Counted from the first letter of the stretch, positions 1 through 8,921 are shown. The stretch: DNA of 64,000 nt from Methylibium sp035762065 (GCF_035762065.1 NZ_DASTPW010000044.1:1-64000); one strand, 5' to 3'. Translations and numbers: made by a program. Notes: generated by a model from the letters alone, not told the origin.

Positions 1-897
1 CACGCCGATGTCGGTGGTCACCTCGGGCCAGCGCGCGGCGTTGGGGATCCAGCCGCCGTCGGTGCCGGTCACCTCGAAGCTCGGGCCGTGCATGTGGATG
101 GGGTGGTTGGTCATGGTGAGGTTGCCGATGCGGATGCGCACGCGGTCGTTCAGCCGCGCGACCAGGTGGTCGATGCCCGGGAACACGCGCGAGTTCCAGC
201 ACCATAGATTGAAGTCGAGCATGGTGTTCACGTTGGGTGCCGCGGCACCCGGCTCGATGTCGAACGCATTCAGGATGAACACGAAGTCGCGGTCCACCGC
301 CATCGCCGCGGCGTTCCGCGGGTGCACGACGATCAGCCCCATCATGCCCATCGCCATTTGCACCATCTCGTCGGCGTGCGGGTGGTACATGAAGGTGCCG
401 GGGCGGCGCGCCACGAACTCGTAGACGTAGGTCTTGCCGGGCGGGATGCCGGGCTGGTTCAGGCCGGTCACGCCGTCCATGCCGTTGGGCAGCCGCTGGC
501 CGTGCCAGTGGATGCTGGTCAGCTCGCCGAGCCTGTTGGTGACGAAGATGCGCACGCGGTCGCCTTCCACCACTTCGATCGTCGGCCCCGGGCTCTGGCC
601 GTTGTAGCCCCACAGGTGCGCCTTGAAGCCGGGCGCCATCTCGCGCACCACCGGCTCGGCGACGAGGTGGAACTCCTTGACGCCGGCGTTCATGCGCCAG
701 GGCAGGGTCCAGCCATTGAGGGTGACGACCGGGTTGTACGGCCGGCCGGTGTTGGGCACCAGCGGCGGCATGGTGTCGGGCTTGGTCTGCATGACCGGCT
801 CGGGCAGCGCGGCCATCGCCACCTTGCTGACGGAGGCGGTGCCGACGGCGGCCGTGATCGCTCCTGCGCCGCCGATGAAGTTGCGTCGGGAAAACAT
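1..897 (-). CDS. Multicopper oxidase, copper-resistance type, C-terminus off the window
   Basis: A periplasmic multicopper oxidase of the kind that oxidises Cu(I) in copper-resistance loci. Only the first 299 residues lie in the window; the gene runs off the left edge. A twin-arginine signal (SRRNF at residues 3-7, then a hydrophobic stretch) points to folded export. Copper-binding motifs are HWHG at 130-133, HPH at 172-174 and HPIHMHG at 265-271. The C-terminal type 1 copper motif is off the window, so whether the protein is intact is unknown. The start ATG lies 17 bases after the stop of the outer-membrane efflux gene, so the two are probably co-transcribed. Confidence 0.9.
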   Translation of the reverse strand, partial: MFSRRNFIGGAGAITAAVGTASVSKVAMAALPEPVMQTKPDTMPPLVPNTGRPYNPVVTLNGWTLPWRMNAGVKEFHLVAEPVVREMAPGFKAHLWGYNGQSPGPTIEVVEGDRVRIFVTNRLGELTSIHWHGQRLPNGMDGVTGLNQPGIPPGKTYVYEFVARRPGTFMYHPHADEMVQMAMGMMGLIVVHPRNAAAMAVDRDFVFILNAFDIEPGAAAPNVNTMLDFNLWCWNSRVFPGIDHLVARLNDRVRIRIGNLTMTNHPIHMHGPSFEVTGTDGGWIPNAARWPEVTTDIGV

Positions 898-914
898 GTC
901 GGATGTCCTTGTGT

Positions 915-2339
915 TCAGTGGGCCGCGCCGCCTTCGGCGGCGCTGGCAGCAGCAGGACCGGCCGGCATCGCGAGCGAAGCCTTGCCGATCAGTGCCATGT
1001 CGAGGTCGGCCTGAGCGAGCCAGAAGTCGCGCAGTGAATCGATGTAGCCGTTCACGCCTGCGATCTGCGCACGCGCGTCGGCCAGCAGCTCGAACACGCC
1101 GATGATCATTCCGTTGTAGCGCAGCTGTTGCTCTTCGGAAATGCGCTTCCTCAGCGGCACGATCTCGTCGCGCTGGTGGCGCGCCACATCCCAGGCGGTG
1201 CGGTAGTTGCCGTAGGCCTCGCGCACTTCGGATCGCGCGTCGACCGCGATCTGCGCGGCGCGCTGCACCGATTGCATGTACACCGCTTCGGCACGCGCGA
1301 TACGCGCGCCGCCCCAGTCGAAGAGAGGCAACTCGAGCCCGATCTCGTAGCCCGTCTGGCGCGCGCCGTCTTCGAGCTTGTTGCGAACGAGGCCGAGCTC
1401 GAGCACGTTGACGAAGCGCACGGTACGGGTCAAACCGAGGTTGCGTGCGGTCTGCTCGGCGCCGAGCTTGGCGGCCTGCACGTCCAGGCGTTGACTCATC
1501 GCCTGGCGCTCGATGTCGGGCTGATCCTTCGGCTCCGAGGGCAGGTCGGGCAGACGCTCGGGGAGATCGAATCTCGCCTGCGGCCCCCACAGACCGAGCA
1601 GCCGGGTCAGGCGCTCGCGAGCGGAGCGCTCGGCTTGCTCGGAACGCACCAAGCCAAGCGCTGCATCGGCATAGAAGCTCTGCTCCCGCGCTCGCGCCAG
1701 CTTGTTGAAGTTACCTACCTCTTCCATGCGGCGCGCCAACTCCGCACTGGCTTCGGCAGCCTCTTTGACCTGGCGCATGTAGCGCACGGTCTCGGCGGCA
1801 GCAACGGCCTGCACCCAGGCCTTGCGTGAGTCGGCGGCCAGTGCGAGCACGTCCATCGCCACTTCACGCCGCACCTGCTCGAAGCGACGGGCTTCGACAC
1901 GGTTGACGAGCGGCATGGCGACGAGACGCGCGAGATTGAGATGCACGCTGCGTTCGATCTCGACGCCATCGATGCTCTTGAGGCGACCGAAGGTGAAGCC
2001 GGGGTTCGACAAGCGGCCGGCTTGCACCACCTCCGCCTCAGTAATGCCGAGATCGGCGAAGCGCGCCTGAAGTCCGCGGTTGTTGAGCAGCGCGATCTGC
2101 ACTGCATCGTCAGCCGTCAGTGGCTTCGCGAGCAGCTCGGCCACTCGCTTGTCGCTGCTGTCGGCGTCGGCCGTCGTACGAGCCCAGCGGACCTCCTTGC
2201 CGAGACGTTCTTTCGCGGTGGCTTCAACACTGCTGAAGCCACCGTCGGGGGAGAAGCTCGCGCACCCACCAAGCAAAGCAACGGCAGCCAGCACGGCTGC
2301 GGTGCGCCCGCGAGACAAAGCACGTTCAGATGCCATCAT
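915..2339 (-). CDS. Outer-membrane efflux lipoprotein, TolC/OEP family
   Basis: A 474-residue outer-membrane factor that would form an exit channel through the outer membrane. It starts with a lipoprotein signal: a hydrophobic stretch ending in LLGGC, with the acylated Cys at residue 26. The rest is helix-rich with the duplicated pattern of OEP proteins. A second ATG one codon in is an equal start. In copper loci such proteins often sit beside a periplasmic multicopper oxidase, as here, without their own RND pump. It may work with the czc-like pump further along or on its own; the sequence does not decide. Confidence 0.85.
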   Translation of the reverse strand: MMASERALSRGRTAAVLAAVALLGGCASFSPDGGFSSVEATAKERLGKEVRWARTTADADSSDKRVAELLAKPLTADDAVQIALLNNRGLQARFADLGITEAEVVQAGRLSNPGFTFGRLKSIDGVEIERSVHLNLARLVAMPLVNRVEARRFEQVRREVAMDVLALAADSRKAWVQAVAAAETVRYMRQVKEAAEASAELARRMEEVGNFNKLARAREQSFYADAALGLVRSEQAERSARERLTRLLGLWGPQARFDLPERLPDLPSEPKDQPDIERQAMSQRLDVQAAKLGAEQTARNLGLTRTVRFVNVLELGLVRNKLEDGARQTGYEIGLELPLFDWGGARIARAEAVYMQSVQRAAQIAVDARSEVREAYGNYRTAWDVARHQRDEIVPLRKRISEEQQLRYNGMIIGVFELLADARAQIAGVNGYIDSLRDFWLAQADLDMALIGKASLAMPAGPAAASAAEGGAAH

Positions 2340-2348
2340 CGTGCCGCC

Positions 2349-2675
2349 TCAGTTCTTGTGGCCACCATGGCCGCCCGGAGCCGAGGGAGCCGAGGGAGCC
2401 GAGGGGGCTGGTGCGTCGGGCTGCGCCGCTTCACGGGCGTAGGCACGCCAGCCACCGCCACGGTTGACCGTTTCGTTGGCTTGGCGCCAGGAGCCGACGG
2501 GCTGTTCGGCGTGACGCTGATAGCCCGTCAAGGACGAGCGGTAAGTCACGGCGGGAGTGCTGGCAGAAGCGTCGAGCGGATCGGCCTTGATTGGCGCGGG
2601 CGCCTGTGCGGCAGCCGCCATGCCGATCACGGCAAGGGGCACCGGCAGCAGCCGGCGCATGGGTACGTGAAACAT
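2349..2675 (-). CDS. Small periplasmic protein of the copper locus, unknown function
   Basis: A 108-residue secreted protein with an N-terminal signal peptide ending near an AAAAQA cleavage site. The middle is polar with several Trp and Tyr residues. The tail is three direct repeats of the triplet Pro-Ser-Ala followed by GGHGGH, which could bind metal. The ATG at 2675 was chosen because a GAGG sequence sits about 7 bases before it; a TTG further upstream is possible. The gene ends 9 bases before the efflux lipoprotein gene and belongs to the same transcript. I do not recognise a named family; the copper context is the only clue to function. Confidence 0.6.
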   Translation of the reverse strand: MFHVPMRRLLPVPLAVIGMAAAAQAPAPIKADPLDASASTPAVTYRSSLTGYQRHAEQPVGSWRQANETVNRGGGWRAYAREAAQPDAPAPSAPSAPSAPGGHGGHKN

Positions 2676-2783
2676 CGCATGACCTCGCAAACGGAACCAA
2701 GCGGTCCACCGCTGCGCTCAGCGGGCGGTGGTGCGACGAGGCGACCCGCCCATCGCGTCCATGCGGACGCGCGGCGAGTGCCG

Positions 2784-3230
2784 TCAGGCGAGGTTCAGGC
2801 GAGGGGGTCGGTGAGGAACGTCGGAGACGACGCCCGCAAGGGTGTCAAAGACGCGGCTGGCAACCGCACCGTTCGGAGCGGCACTGGGCAAAGTGTGCGC
2901 AGTGAACCCTGGAGCCGCAGCGGCGCAGCAGGGCGCACAAGTACCGCACTTCACTTTCACAGCGCCGTCATGGTGAACGTCGGCGCGGTCCGCACCTGCC
3001 GCGGCTTCAGCCTCTGCTGACGCTTGATGCATCGCATGGCTGTGCTCGGCCGCGTGGTCATGGTTCTCGTCACCGTGGTGTTGAGCGACATGAATCTGTT
3101 GCTCGACCACCTGCGCGTGTGCGGCTCCATGTTGCGGGCCGCAACCGACCATGGTGATGCCAGCCACTGCCTTGAAGGGCAGCAGGGCCACCATCAGCCA
3201 GATCAGCGCCAGACGCCACACGCGAACCAT
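2784..3230 (-). CDS. His/Cys-rich periplasmic protein, probable metal binder
   Basis: A 148-residue protein with a signal peptide and a long His-rich stretch (roughly residues 40-70, with HH, HDH and HSH clusters). It also has a Cys cluster with the pattern C-x2-C-x2-CC. This build resembles CzcI-like periplasmic proteins, which are thought to buffer or sense metal outside the inner membrane. It is the first gene of the minus-strand copper operon and lies about 95 bases downstream of a CopR-type inverted repeat, so copper induction through CopR is likely. Specific function is inferred from composition and position only. Confidence 0.65.
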   Translation of the reverse strand: MVRVWRLALIWLMVALLPFKAVAGITMVGCGPQHGAAHAQVVEQQIHVAQHHGDENHDHAAEHSHAMHQASAEAEAAAGADRADVHHDGAVKVKCGTCAPCCAAAAPGFTAHTLPSAAPNGAVASRVFDTLAGVVSDVPHRPPRLNLA

Positions 3231-3324
3231 GAATTGACTTTACTCGCTTCGCGACAGACCCTCCAAGTTGCAGGGCTCGATGATGCCGATGATGACTGAC
3301 GAACCAGACTGCGAGCGATCGGCT

Positions 3325-4818
3325 TCATGACGATTCGGTCATCTTCGGCGCAGCCCCTCCATCGCTCAACCCGGCTTCCCGTTTCAGCCGCTCAGATTGG
3401 ACGTCATCACCAGTCTGTGAAACAGGGGTGGGTAAGCGCGCCGATGCCGTGCCGTCGTGCATGGTCACGCGATCGACTGTCTCGCCCGCAGCGCGCCATG
3501 GAATCTCGAGGCCGATCGACGTGACGCCCTCGACTGATGAGGCGAAGGGCGTGCCACCGTGCATGCGCGCGATGGCAGCGACGATGGACAGCCCCAGCCC
3601 GTGATGGTTGCCATCTGGGCGCCGGGAGCGCTCGACTCGGTAGAAGCGGTCGAACAGCCTCGGGAGATGCGGCTCAACGATGGGCTCGCCATCGTTCTCC
3701 ACGACGATACGCAGTCGTCCGGCCGGCGTCGGCGCGATGCGGATGCGGACTTTTGTGCCGACGCGCGCGTAGCGCGCAGCGTTGGACAGGAGGTTGCTCA
3801 GGGCGCGGCGCAACAGCGCGGCATCGAAGTCGCCGTGAGCGTCGCCTTCGACCGTAGCGCTCAAGCCCTGTTCCCGCAGCGCTGCGTCGTGGAAGTCAAG
3901 GATGTCGGAGAACGCAGCCGCCAAGCTGGGCACCGGCGCTAGCCGAGCTGTGACGCCGTGCTCGGCCTGCGCCACGAACAGCATGTCATTGACGATGCCG
4001 GACAGGCGCCGCAAGTCCTCAAGGTTCCCTTCGATCACGTCACGCAACTCGTCGGCAGGACGTTCGCGGCGCAATGCAAGCTCGCTCAGGCCGATCAGCG
4101 TGGTGAGCGGGGTGCGCAACTCGTGCGCAACGTCGGCGTTGAACCCTTGCAGCTGCGCAACGGCGTGATCGACGCGCGTGAGCAAGGCGTTGAAGTGCTC
4201 GACGAGTGGTAGCAACTCATGCGGCTGTGCCGAGCCATCCAGCAGAAGATCGCCTCTTCGGAGCGCCACCGCATCGACCTGCTCGACGAGCCGGCGCACC
4301 GGCAGAAGCCCGCGCCGCACCAGCGCAAAGCCGGTGATCGCCACTACCGCGGCTGCAGCAAGCGAAGCGCCGAGCAGCGCCAGCCCCAGTCGCTGCAGGA
4401 GGGCGTCGTCCCGGCTCACGTCGAGGCGCAGCGCGACGTCGACGGGTTGATCTGGCGGCCATTCCGCGCGCCAGTTCAAGGTTACGTAGCGGTCTCCATG
4501 GCTCTTGGCTTGCGGTCCAGGCGCAGCCTCGAACAGCACCCGCTCCTCGGACTTCACTGCGAGTGCCATGTCCGGATGGCCGGCGAGGAAGTCAGTCAGT
4601 TTGTGGCTCAGTTCAGGCAGGTTCGGCGGCGAAGCGGTTTCCAAGAGCGCATGGCGTATCACCTGCTGCTTCAGTTCCAGCTCCTCGGTCTGGCGATCGG
4701 CGAGCGTCGCTCGGTTGAGCGCGTAGACAATTGCCGATACCACCAGGGCTGCCAGCAGGCCCTGCACCGCAAGCCACAGCGACAGCTTGGCGCCCAGTGA
4801 AGGCGGATGGCGATTCAC
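3325..4818 (-). CDS. copS: Sensor histidine kinase, CopS/CusS-like
   Basis: A 497-residue inner-membrane sensor that would autophosphorylate in response to periplasmic copper and pass the phosphate to the adjacent regulator. It has an N-terminal membrane helix, a short periplasmic loop, a second helix, and a HAMP-like linker. The dimerisation box ADVAHELRTP carries the phospho-accepting His at residue 232. An ATPase domain follows with NLLSNA and GLGLSI motifs. The gene begins with GTG overlapping the regulator's stop in a 4-base GTGA, which shows translational coupling. About 45 residues extend past the kinase fold; that tail has no recognised role. Confidence 0.85.
   Translation of the reverse strand: MNRHPPSLGAKLSLWLAVQGLLAALVVSAIVYALNRATLADRQTEELELKQQVIRHALLETASPPNLPELSHKLTDFLAGHPDMALAVKSEERVLFEAAPGPQAKSHGDRYVTLNWRAEWPPDQPVDVALRLDVSRDDALLQRLGLALLGASLAAAAVVAITGFALVRRGLLPVRRLVEQVDAVALRRGDLLLDGSAQPHELLPLVEHFNALLTRVDHAVAQLQGFNADVAHELRTPLTTLIGLSELALRRERPADELRDVIEGNLEDLRRLSGIVNDMLFVAQAEHGVTARLAPVPSLAAAFSDILDFHDAALREQGLSATVEGDAHGDFDAALLRRALSNLLSNAARYARVGTKVRIRIAPTPAGRLRIVVENDGEPIVEPHLPRLFDRFYRVERSRRPDGNHHGLGLSIVAAIARMHGGTPFASSVEGVTSIGLEIPWRAAGETVDRVTMHDGTASARLPTPVSQTGDDVQSERLKREAGLSDGGAAPKMTESS
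3327..3342. promoter_or_regulatory. Probable CopR/CusR box before the minus-strand copper operon
   Basis: Perfect inverted repeat ATGAC-GATTCG-GTCAT, 5-base arms with a 6-base spacer. The CusR box of E. coli has the same arms and spacing. It overlaps the last codons of the sensor kinase gene and lies about 97 bases before the first gene of the downstream copper operon, a sensible place for an activator. The same arms and spacing recur at 5543-5558. Confidence 0.6.
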
Positions 4819-5501
4819 GGCATCTGCTCGTCGAGCACATAGCCCGCGCCGCGCACGGTGTGCAGCAACTTGTGCTCGAAAGGCGCGTCAAGCTTGCTGC
4901 GCAGACGGCGGACAGCCACGTCGACGATATTGGTGTCGCTATCGAAGTGGATGTCCCACACCTGCTCGGCCAGCTCCGTGCGCGAAAGCACATCACCGCG
5001 CCGACGCAGCAGCGCCACGAGAAGATTGAACTCCTGCGGCGTGAGGTCAAGACGCTGAGCTGCTCGCGTGGCGCGGCGGCGCGCCAAGTCGACCTCAAGA
5101 TCAGCCAGCTTCAGCGTCGAGAGCAATTGCGGATCACGCTCGGCACCGCCCCGGCGCAGGAGCGCCTGCACGCGGGCCAGCAGTTCGGAGAACGAGAACG
5201 GCTTGACCAGGTAGTCGTCGGCGCCTTCCCGGAGGCCCTTCACCCGATCCTCGACCGCGTCGCGAGCGGTAAGCATCAGCACGGGCGTCTTCCTGCGCGC
5301 GCGAAGTGCGGCCAGCACCTCGAAGCCATCCTTGCCCGGCAGCATCACATCCAGCACCACGGCGTCGTAGCTGCCTTCGAGCGCCAAGTGCAGGCCGTCG
5401 ATGCCGTCGGCGGCCAGGTCAACGACGTAGCCGTTCTCTGTGAGGCCCTTCTTCAGGTAGTCGGCCAGGCGGGCTTCGTCTTCAACAACCAAGAGTCGCA
5501 T
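4815..5501 (-). CDS. copR: Response regulator, CopR/CusR-like (OmpR family)
   Basis: A 228-residue DNA-binding regulator. The receiver domain (about 1-115) has acidic residues at 7-8, the phosphorylation site Asp51 and the conserved Lys in LVKPF. The C-terminal half is an OmpR/PhoB winged helix. The start at MRLLVVED was taken because it opens the receiver fold exactly; a longer reading adds 35 residues with no fold. It is coupled to the sensor gene downstream. Matching ATGAC-N6-GTCAT boxes lie just upstream of its own start and before the copper operon, so it probably controls itself, copK and the operon. Confidence 0.88.
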   Translation of the reverse strand: MRLLVVEDEARLADYLKKGLTENGYVVDLAADGIDGLHLALEGSYDAVVLDVMLPGKDGFEVLAALRARRKTPVLMLTARDAVEDRVKGLREGADDYLVKPFSFSELLARVQALLRRGGAERDPQLLSTLKLADLEVDLARRRATRAAQRLDLTPQEFNLLVALLRRRGDVLSRTELAEQVWDIHFDSDTNIVDVAVRRLRSKLDAPFEHKLLHTVRGAGYVLDEQMP

Positions 5502-5542
5502 GGGCCGTGATTGTGGTTGGCAGATCGCGCGTCCCTTCTTTG

Positions 5543-5558
5543 ATGACGGCAATGTCAT
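5543..5558. promoter_or_regulatory. Probable CopR box in the copR-copK divergent promoter
   Basis: Perfect inverted repeat ATGAC-GGCAAT-GTCAT between the divergent copR (start 5501) and copK-like (start 5666) genes. Arms and spacer length match both the CusR consensus and the box at 3327-3342. One site could serve both directions. Confidence 0.65.
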
Positions 5559-5665
5559 CCGGCGGTTCGCTGTTCGTTGGTCGAGTCTTCCTAGAGTGAA
5601 TTTCATGGCTGAAAACCTTGCGCTGCAAGGCGGCCATCGCAGATCGACTCTGAAAGGAACCCACT

Positions 5666-5965
5666 ATGAAGCCGAGCATCATGATCACTTCCGCCGTGTT
5701 TGCTGCACTGGTAGCGGCCGCCTCCCCGTCCATGGCGCGGGATGAGTTGGATCGTTCGCAGGCGGAAGCCGTGCAGTTGAAGGACGGCTCGACGCTGTAC
5801 ACGTTCAAGGACGGGAAGATGGCGCTCGAGGACAAGTTCGGACGGGCAACCCCCATCAAGAAGGGGCAGACCTTCGAGGCCAAGGACGGCCGCAAGCTCA
5901 CGGCTAGCAGCAGCGAATCGGCCCGTCTCAACACGCTGATCGAGCGAGGGCATGGCGGTCAGTGA
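5666..5965 (+). CDS. copK: CopK-like periplasmic copper protein
   Basis: A 99-residue secreted protein with a signal peptide cleaved near residue 24. The mature part has the CopK pattern: KDGS...TFKDGKM, KFGRA, KDGRK, then a C-terminal LIERGHGG. CopK of Cupriavidus metallidurans is a small periplasmic protein that binds Cu(I) through four methionines. Here the mature region has a single Met (residue 52), so Cu(I) binding in the described way looks impossible. An AAAGGA ribosome site lies just before the ATG. Divergent from copR with a CopR box between. Confidence 0.75.
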   Translation: MKPSIMITSAVFAALVAAASPSMARDELDRSQAEAVQLKDGSTLYTFKDGKMALEDKFGRATPIKKGQTFEAKDGRKLTASSSESARLNTLIERGHGGQ

Positions 5966-6016
5966 CCGTCATTAACCCAAGCCATTCGCCGGACGGGCCT
6001 CGCTACAGAAGGCGAC

Positions 6017-6490
6017 CTAGCCCCGCGCAGCCGCACGACCACTGCGCAGGCCCGAGGTCTTCTGCCGACCGGTGTGTACCTCAGGCACGGCTTCGGGTCT
6101 GCTTGAAAGGGAGTCGATGATCGGGCAGTCGGGCCGCTCGTCGCCGTGGCAGCAGGCGACGAGGTGCTCGAGCGTCGCCTTCATCGCTTCGAGCTCCTTC
6201 AGCTTCGCGTCGAGCTCCTCGATGTGCGCCTGCGCGAGCGCCCTGACCTGCCGGCTCGGGCGCCGACGGTTCTGCCACAGGCCGAGCAAGGCGCGGATCT
6301 GCTCGATCGAGAAGCCGAGGTCGCGCGACTGACGGACGAAGCGCAGCGTGCTCACCTCCTTGTCGCCGTACCGGCGGTAGCCCGACTCGCTGCGCGCGGC
6401 TTCGGGGAACAGGCCGACGCTCTCATAGTGCCGGATCATCTTGGCGGACACGCCCGAGGCCTTCGCCGCTTCGCCGATGTTCATGGTCAT
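6017..6490 (-). CDS. cueR: CueR, copper-responsive MerR-family regulator
   Basis: A 157-residue activator that senses cytoplasmic Cu(I). The N-terminal MerR winged helix (about 3-70) is followed by a dimerisation helix. A C-terminal metal loop has Cys114 and Cys122 in the C-x7-C spacing that defines CueR, with an extra Cys113. The start ATG was chosen because a GAGGAG sequence lies 6-7 bases before it. It follows the copper ATPase gene by 10 bases on the same strand, so it is made from the promoter it controls. Two CueR-type boxes lie upstream of the ATPase and of copZ. Confidence 0.9.
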   Translation of the reverse strand: MTMNIGEAAKASGVSAKMIRHYESVGLFPEAARSESGYRRYGDKEVSTLRFVRQSRDLGFSIEQIRALLGLWQNRRRPSRQVRALAQAHIEELDAKLKELEAMKATLEHLVACCHGDERPDCPIIDSLSSRPEAVPEVHTGRQKTSGLRSGRAAARG

Positions 6491-6500
6491 CGTGGACTCC

Positions 6501-8750
6501 TCATGCCGCAGCCGGGCGTTGTGCGCCAACGCTCTTGTCGATCGCGCCGGCCGCGGCGCCGTGCCACCGGCGCAGCGTCAGCGCATTGAGCACCACGCTC
6601 ACGCTGCTGAACGCCATCGCCGCACCGGCGATCACCGGGTCGAGCAGACCGAAGGCCGCGAGCGGGATGCCGAGCACGTTGTAGCCGAAGGCCCAGAACA
6701 GGCCCTGCCGGATTTTCGACACCGTGCGGCGCGATACGTCGAGCGCATCGGCGACGAGGCGCGGGTCGCCGCGCATCAGCGCGACGCCGGCGGTCTCGGT
6801 CGCCACATCGGCGCCACCGGCCATCGCGAAGCCGACCGAGGCCGCAGCCAGCGCGGGACCGTCGTTGAGGCCGTCGCCGACGAAGCCGACGACTTCGCCC
6901 GCACTGCGCAACTCATGCACGACGGCCGCCTTGTCGCCGGGCAGCACCTCGGCGCGCACGTCGTCGATGCCGAGCTGTCGTGCCGCCGCTTCCGCGGCGC
7001 CGCGGTTGTCGCCGGTGAGCAGCAGCGTGCGGATACCGAGCGCATGCAGGCCGGCGACGGCGGCGGCCGCCGAGGGCTTGACCGTGTCGCCGAAGGCCAG
7101 CAGGCCGAGCAACCGCTTCGCGTCGATGCTCACGAGCCACGAGATCGTCTTGCCGTCGCGCTCCAGGCGTTCGGCATCGGCCTGCAGCGGCCCCGGTTCC
7201 AGACCCAGTTCGCGCAGTAGGCGCGTGCTGCCGAGCGCCAGCGAGCGCCCGTCGACGATGCCTTCCATGCCACGCCCCGGCAGTGCCTTGGCATCGCGCG
7301 CCGGCGTGACGCCGAGGCCGCGTTCGCGGGCCGCCTGCGTCACGGCGATCGCCAGCGGGTGGCTGCTCGACGCCTGCAAGGCCGCTGCGAGCTGCACGAT
7401 CTCGTCGCGGCTCGTGCCCTCGACGGCCTCGACTGCGGCCACCGACGGCTTGCCCGAGGTCAGCGTGCCGGTCTTGTCGAAGGCGACGACCGTCACCGCG
7501 TGCGCCGTCTCCAGCGCTTCGGCGTCCTTGATGAGGATGCCGCGCCGCGCCGCGACGCCGGTGCCGGCCATGATCGCCGTCGGCGTCGCGAGGCCGAGCG
7601 CACACGGGCAGGCGATCACCAGCACCGCCACCGCGTTGACGATCGCCGGCTCCCATTGCCCGGTCGTCGCGAGCCATCCGGCGAAGGTCAGCGCGGCGAT
7701 GCCGAGCACCACCGGCACGAACACCGCGCTCACGCGATCGACGATGCGCTGGATCGGCGCCTTCGCGGCCTGGGCCGACTCGACCATGCGGACGATGCGC
7801 GCCAGCGTCGTCTCGGCGCCGATCGCCGTGGTGCGCACGACGAGCGCGCCCTCGGCGTTGACCGAGCCGCCGGTCACCTTCTCGCCGACGGCCTTGGCGA
7901 TGGGCAGGCTCTCGCCGGTGACGAGCGACTCGTCGACGTGGCTGCGGCCCTCGACGATCTCGCCGTCGACCGCGACGCGATCGCCCGGCCGCACGACGAC
8001 GAGGTCGCCGATCGCCACCTGCTCGATCGGCAACTCCACTTCGCCGGTCTCGCGGCGCACGCGCGCCGTCGTCGGCCGCAGCGCATGCAGCGCGCGGATC
8101 GCATCGGTCGTCTGCCGCTTCGCGCGCTGCTCCAGCCACTTGCCGAGCAGCACCAGCGTGATGACCGCGGCCGAAGCCTCGAAGTACAGATGCGGCATGC
8201 CGTGCGCGGCATGCTTCATCAGCAGATAGACCGACAAGCCGTAGGCCGCCGAAGTGCCCAGTGCGACCAGCAGGTCCATGTTCCCGCTCTTCGCGAGCAC
8301 CGCCTTCCAGCCCGCGCGGTAGAAGCGCCAGCCGAGGCCGAACTGCACCGGCGTCGCGAGCGCCAACTGCAACCAGCCGTCGAGCATCCATGCGATGCCG
8401 ACGAGCTGCAGCAGCATCGGTGCGAGCAGCGGCAGCGTCAGCGCGGTACTCAAGGCCACCGGCCACCAGGCCGGCAGGCCGGGGTCGGCCACCGTCTTGC
8501 CGGCAAGTACCTCCTTCGCTGTGTAGCCCGCCTTCGAGACGGCCGCTTCGAGCGAGTCGGAAGCGACATGCTGCGCGGTGTGCACGTTGGCCCGCTCGGT
8601 AGCGAGGTTGACCGCCACGTTCAGTACGCCGGGCACCTTGCGAAGCGCCTTTTCGACGCGGGTGACGCAGGACGCGCAGGTCATGCCCTCGATCTGAAGC
8701 TCGACGCTTGACGAATTGGGCGGATGCAGGGAGGAGGGAAGGGTGGTCAT
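6501..8750 (-). CDS. copA: Copper-exporting P1B-type ATPase
   Basis: A 749-residue inner-membrane pump that moves Cu(I) from cytoplasm to periplasm using ATP. It has one N-terminal heavy-metal domain with MTCASC (Cys25, Cys28), the membrane metal site CPCALG (381-386), the phosphorylated Asp425 in DKTGT, an SSHPLA motif in the nucleotide domain, and GDGLNDGPAL near the end. CPC with these neighbours marks the Cu(I) subgroup (called CopF in some strains). It forms an operon with cueR and diverges from copZ, the matching chaperone. A CueR box lies upstream. Confidence 0.95.
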   Translation of the reverse strand: MTTLPSSLHPPNSSSVELQIEGMTCASCVTRVEKALRKVPGVLNVAVNLATERANVHTAQHVASDSLEAAVSKAGYTAKEVLAGKTVADPGLPAWWPVALSTALTLPLLAPMLLQLVGIAWMLDGWLQLALATPVQFGLGWRFYRAGWKAVLAKSGNMDLLVALGTSAAYGLSVYLLMKHAAHGMPHLYFEASAAVITLVLLGKWLEQRAKRQTTDAIRALHALRPTTARVRRETGEVELPIEQVAIGDLVVVRPGDRVAVDGEIVEGRSHVDESLVTGESLPIAKAVGEKVTGGSVNAEGALVVRTTAIGAETTLARIVRMVESAQAAKAPIQRIVDRVSAVFVPVVLGIAALTFAGWLATTGQWEPAIVNAVAVLVIACPCALGLATPTAIMAGTGVAARRGILIKDAEALETAHAVTVVAFDKTGTLTSGKPSVAAVEAVEGTSRDEIVQLAAALQASSSHPLAIAVTQAARERGLGVTPARDAKALPGRGMEGIVDGRSLALGSTRLLRELGLEPGPLQADAERLERDGKTISWLVSIDAKRLLGLLAFGDTVKPSAAAAVAGLHALGIRTLLLTGDNRGAAEAAARQLGIDDVRAEVLPGDKAAVVHELRSAGEVVGFVGDGLNDGPALAAASVGFAMAGGADVATETAGVALMRGDPRLVADALDVSRRTVSKIRQGLFWAFGYNVLGIPLAAFGLLDPVIAGAAMAFSSVSVVLNALTLRRWHGAAAGAIDKSVGAQRPAAA

Positions 8751-8786
8751 GGCGCATTCCTTGAAGCTGGCTTGCGGATGTTCAAG

Positions 8787-8808
8787 CTTTCCACAATGGG
8801 AAGGTCAA
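8787..8808 (-). promoter_or_regulatory. CueR operator of the copper ATPase promoter
   Basis: Read on the minus strand this is TTGACCTTCC-N6-GGAAAG, the CueR/MerR-type promoter with a -35 TTGACC overlapped by an interrupted dyad. It lies 37 bases upstream of the ATPase start and faces it. Confidence 0.75.
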
Positions 8809-8857
8809 TCTGCTTGAAGCGAAGGTGTTTCGACCGCAGGGCCTTTATGCCGTCTAC

Positions 8858-8886
8858 TTGACCTTCCAACTGCAGGAAGGTCAAAA
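8858..8886 (+). promoter_or_regulatory. CueR operator of the copZ promoter
   Basis: A -35 hexamer TTGACC leads into the perfect dyad ACCTTCC-AACTGCA-GGAAGGT (8861-8881), the known CueR operator form. It lies about 40 bases before copZ. With the box at 8787-8808 it gives each divergent copper transcript its own CueR site. Confidence 0.85.
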
Positions 8887-8921
8887 GTTTGGCTGTCCCA
8901 ACCAGCTCAATGGAGAGAACG

